A stretch of 5,569 nt of DNA from UBA9653 sp014859835 (GTDB taxonomy: Archaea > Thermoplasmatota > Thermoplasmata > UBA10834), in the NCBI GenBank assembly GCA_014859835.1, contig JACZKW010000010.1, forward strand, positions 1 to 5,569. Direction: 5' to 3'. Shown here piece after piece: positions 5,416 through 5,569 of this stretch. The number at the start of each line of letters is the position of its first letter. The first letter of the stretch is position 1. A model generated the notes under the pieces. It worked only from the letters and a program-made list of their open reading frames with translations. It ran no database searches and was not told the origin of the DNA. Both the position numbers and the translations under genes were made by a program.

Positions 5416-5569
5416 ATGAAGAGAACAGATAGACTCGTGAGTTTGGGTTTGGCATGGTTATTGTGCGTATCATTTGTTGCAGGACTCGCGGTCTTGCCGT
5501 CTAGCAGTCAGGCCGTTGAGCTTCCGGATGACGCGACCATCGAGGGGTTGGTCACATCTGATGGGACCA
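5416..5569 (+). CDS. Secreted or surface protein, N-terminal part only
   Basis: The reading frame is open from ATG 5416 to the window edge (51 codons), so only the N-terminus is visible. It shows a Sec-type signal peptide: a basic n-region (MKRTDR), a hydrophobic core of about 20 residues (7-27), a small-residue stretch PSSSQA, and a likely cleavage after Ala33. There is no lipobox at the cleavage point; Cys17 lies within the hydrophobic core. The mature start VELPDDATIEGLVTSDGT is acidic, and its EGLVTSDGT resembles the first strand of carboxypeptidase-regulatory-like beta-sandwich repeats (G-x-V-x-D-x-x-G), common in archaeal surface proteins, but the stretch is too short to be sure. A good ribosome site and a strong TATA box upstream indicate a real, probably well-expressed gene, transcribed divergently from the thioredoxin-domain gene. 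Confidence 0.8.
   Translation, partial: MKRTDRLVSLGLAWLLCVSFVAGLAVLPSSSQAVELPDDATIEGLVTSDGT

Noticed and set aside
5237..5473. Minus-strand open frame of 78 codons across the divergent promoter region
   Set aside because: It covers the TATA box, leader and signal-peptide codons of the plus-strand gene, and has no ribosome site or family resemblance.
1..5569. CRISPR array, tRNA or rRNA gene, insertion sequence, toxin-antitoxin or defence genes
   Set aside because: No regularly spaced repeats, tRNA-like cloverleaf, rRNA-like stretch, terminal inverted repeats or transposase motifs were seen; coding sequence fills almost the whole window.

Overview
The window looks like a stretch of ordinary archaeal chromosome. 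Three things support this: archaeal-type indolepyruvate:ferredoxin oxidoreductase genes, TATA-type promoter sequences (a clear TTTATATA at 5316-5323), and Shine-Dalgarno sites complementary to the usual archaeal 16S tail (GGAGGTG-type). The base composition is moderate. A euryarchaeal or Thermoplasmata-like anaerobe is my best guess, but the lineage cannot be fixed from this sequence alone.

Layout. Five genes are on the minus strand and one is on the plus strand. Read in the minus direction from the right: a compact DUF255/YyaL-type thioredoxin-domain protein (3467-5176); a two-helix membrane protein with a bacterial-PH-like (DUF304) domain (2866-3429); iorA (877 to about 2760); iorB (233-877); and the N-terminal third or less of a PhzF-family protein that runs off the left edge (1-215). 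At the right edge a divergent plus-strand gene (from 5416) starts a secreted or surface protein with a clear signal peptide. It is separated from the thioredoxin gene by a 239-bp two-way promoter region.

How the genes fit together. iorA and iorB overlap by one base at TGATG, and iorB has a near-perfect ribosome binding site. The phzF-like gene follows 17 bases after iorB, and its ribosome binding site sits in that gap, so the three are very likely one transcript. IorAB oxidatively decarboxylates aryl-pyruvates (or makes them in reverse) with ferredoxin and CoA. The PhzF-like protein may act on a related small metabolite, but its substrate is unknown. The PH-like protein and the thioredoxin-domain protein are probably general envelope and redox functions with no visible link to IorAB.

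The most notable departures from expectation are a missing cysteine (replaced by Pro) in the first Fe-S motif of IorA, a short version of the YyaL family lacking the usual N-terminal segment, a probable promoter laid over the stop codon of the thioredoxin gene, and a C7-loop hairpin in the probable 5' leader of the secreted-protein gene. I did not find a convincing novel multi-gene system, mobile element, CRISPR array, tRNA or rRNA.
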